NCBI GenBank assembly: GCA_007124415.1
Contig: SLFE01000174.1
Location: forward strand, 1 to 15,736
Direction: 5' to 3'
From: Waddliaceae bacterium
Lineage (GTDB): Bacteria > Chlamydiota > Chlamydiia > Chlamydiales > SLFE01
Length of the DNA stretch: 15,736 nt
The translations under genes and the position numbers were made by a program. Below the pieces are notes generated by a model. The model saw nothing but the letters and a program-made list of their open reading frames with translations, was not told where the DNA came from and did not search any database. Shown piece by piece: positions 14,384 to 15,736 of the stretch. The first letter of the stretch is position 1. Each line of letters begins with the position of its first letter.

Positions 14384-15736
14384 TTAAGACGAATTTGACT
14401 TGCGTAATGCTTCGTACACTTCAGAGACGTCCTCTATTGTCGGCCTTTTATCAGGATCGGTTTGGATCATGGCTTTGAGTAGTAGACTATAACCACTCAC
14501 GAAATTTTCCTGGGGAATATACTTTCGAGCCTCTTTCGCCATAGCATCGATATATCTGTTCAACTCTTTATTTTGAGCTTGCTTATCAGCCTCTGTCAAA
14601 TACATCTGATCAGTCCGTCTTTTTACATAAGTGACTTTTTGATTCCAATCTTTTCCTGAGTCGATTGCTTTAAAGGCTTTATTTTCAAGGATAAACCTCT
14701 CAACACCCCTTCGATGTTTATCTTCCGGAATGGCAAATCCTTCCCTTTGATCAGGCTCAACACGAAGAAGGGTGGAATTCGAATCTTTAGGCACATCCTC
14801 ATCGTTCTTTAGAAACAAAACATGTTCCTCGAAATTTCTAATTAAGATAAGTGCGGTTGCATAAACATCCCCTTTTTCCGTTAATATCCTTTCAGGAGGG
14901 GCGAATCGGGGATTGCCTGAATAAAGAATTTCTTTTCCCATTTTTGTATCGCGGGCTTTTCCAAAATCTGCGAGCCGCAAAACTTTATTTCCCTGCTCGT
15001 CTCGGCCGATCAGCGCGTTTTCAGGCTTAAGATCCCCGTGGACAAAGCCTGCTTTGTGAAGTTCTGCCACACCTTTGATAATTCCGAGCCCATGCTCGAT
15101 ATGCTCCTCAAACGAAAGTCCCTTTTTCATTTCTTTTTCAAAATCGCCTTCGCTTAAAGGGACCTTGAGTGCGAATTTTCCTTCGATCTCGGTTTCTTCA
15201 AATTCAGTAGCCAAGTGCTCGGGCAGAGCCTTTAATCTTTCATTAATAGTGTTCATTGTCTTCATTTCGTTTCTCAAGGCCTTTTCTTTTGTTCCTCTCC
15301 AAGTTTCAACAGGAATATAGAAAGCTGCCCGCTTTTCTGCCGTTTTTTCTGATCCTTGCGAATTCTTAATATCATCACTTCTCAAACGATGCAGACTTGG
15401 TTTTAATCTCTCCTTGTAAACTTTTTTTTCGGCCCCCCTCGCAACAAACACATAATCTGTAAATTCACGTACTTTTGAGGGGGTAGATTTTAGCCAATGA
15501 CTAGTTGGTTGATCCGATACGTTTTTTTTTGATTCGCCTGCAGAAGTTTTTTTCAACTCAGGTTCAGGATCAGATTTAGCAGTTTTGGCAGATCTATGCG
15601 GAGAAAATTGCTTTATTTTAGAGATAGACTCTCGAGAGAAATTAGCTAATGTTTGACCGGCTTTTATCGCTTTTTCTCTTATTTTCACACGCTTCACCTG
15701 TTTCAAGGTGGCTTGAGCCAAATTTTTTACGCGACC
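14384..15736 (-). CDS. Eukaryotic-type protein kinase, possible effector (5' end cut by window)
   Basis: The frame is open from the right edge (codons for G-R-V-K-N precede the TTG at 15721), so the gene very likely begins outside the window; the visible part is about 450 residues. Numbering below counts the TTG as 1. A basic, disordered-looking N-terminus (1-85) precedes a kinase fold: a glycine-loop-like ARGAEKKVYK (94-103), catalytic loop VHGDLKPEN (227-235, D230 and N235), metal-binding DFG (252-254), APPE (274-277), a helix-F-like GDVYATALIL (284-293) and RPT (426-428). HGD replaces HRD, so it is a non-RD kinase. The usual VAIK lysine is not obvious: a roughly 30-residue insertion separates the glycine loop from AAFYIPVE, and K130 is only a guess. 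Another long insertion (about 295-400) lies before the last helix. No membrane segment is seen in the visible part. Secretion into a host is an inference from the chlamydial context; a cytosolic kinase is equally possible. Confidence 0.8.
   Translation of the reverse strand, partial: GRVKNLAQATLKQVKRVKIREKAIKAGQTLANFSRESISKIKQFSPHRSAKTAKSDPEPELKKTSAGESKKNVSDQPTSHWLKSTPSKVREFTDYVFVARGAEKKVYKERLKPSLHRLRSDDIKNSQGSEKTAEKRAAFYIPVETWRGTKEKALRNEMKTMNTINERLKALPEHLATEFEETEIEGKFALKVPLSEGDFEKEMKKGLSFEEHIEHGLGIIKGVAELHKAGFVHGDLKPENALIGRDEQGNKVLRLADFGKARDTKMGKEILYSGNPRFAPPERILTEKGDVYATALILIRNFEEHVLFLKNDEDVPKDSNSTLLRVEPDQREGFAIPEDKHRRGVERFILENKAFKAIDSGKDWNQKVTYVKRRTDQMYLTEADKQAQNKELNRYIDAMAKEARKYIPQENFVSGYSLLLKAMIQTDPDKRPTIEDVSEVYEALRKSNSS

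Overview
This window most likely comes from a member of the Chlamydiota, probably an environmental lineage (Parachlamydiales-like) rather than Chlamydia itself. Three things point there. The DnaA protein has the N-terminus and the K-T-H-S-T DNA-binding signature I recall from the second chlamydial DnaA (DnaA2). A nqrB-nqrC-nqrD-nqrE cluster lies nearby without nqrA or nqrF, as in Chlamydia, where dnaA_2 sits close to nqrB-E and the other two Nqr subunits are encoded elsewhere. NqrB also has the long form, about 510 residues. A PseC-like sugar aminotransferase, a huge AsmA-like protein and a eukaryotic-type kinase suggest the larger gene set of the amoeba-associated families. The species assignment is inference; no search was run.

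Layout, left to right. A PseC-like aminotransferase runs off the left edge on the minus strand (1-1111). Divergent from it, behind a near-consensus sigma70-type promoter, is a 537-residue protein with TPR-like repeats and a metallo-beta-lactamase-like fold whose metal-binding motif is lost (1190-2803). A 460-base AT-rich intergenic region (2804-3263) holds short direct repeats and two hairpins and precedes dnaA2 (3264-4613). A CorA-type Mg2+/Co2+ channel follows (4664-5719). Its 3' end overlaps the 3' end of a divergent ComF-like gene on the other strand by 63 bases. That ComF-like gene (5657-6394, minus) is translationally coupled to the large AsmA-like gene upstream of it (6391-10524, minus). 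From a 79-base divergent gap the nqrBCDE cluster runs rightwards (10604-14377), with overlapping or abutting genes and a strong Shine-Dalgarno sequence before nqrC, nqrD and nqrE. A protein kinase converges on it from the right and is cut by the window edge (14384-15736, minus).

How the genes work together. NqrB-E are the membrane core of the Na+-translocating NADH:quinone reductase; the FMN-attachment motifs (NqrB, NqrC) and the [2Fe-2S]-ligand cysteines (NqrD, NqrE) are present, so the complex looks functional if NqrA and NqrF are supplied from elsewhere. DnaA2 handles replication initiation or its regulation. CorA handles divalent cations, and the AsmA-like protein is a candidate for lipid transport or envelope assembly. 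The least explained items are the TPR/MBL-like pseudo-hydrolase, the degenerate ComF protein, the AsmA-like giant, the kinase with unusual catalytic motifs, and the structured region upstream of dnaA2. No tRNA, rRNA, CRISPR array, insertion sequence or attachment site was seen.
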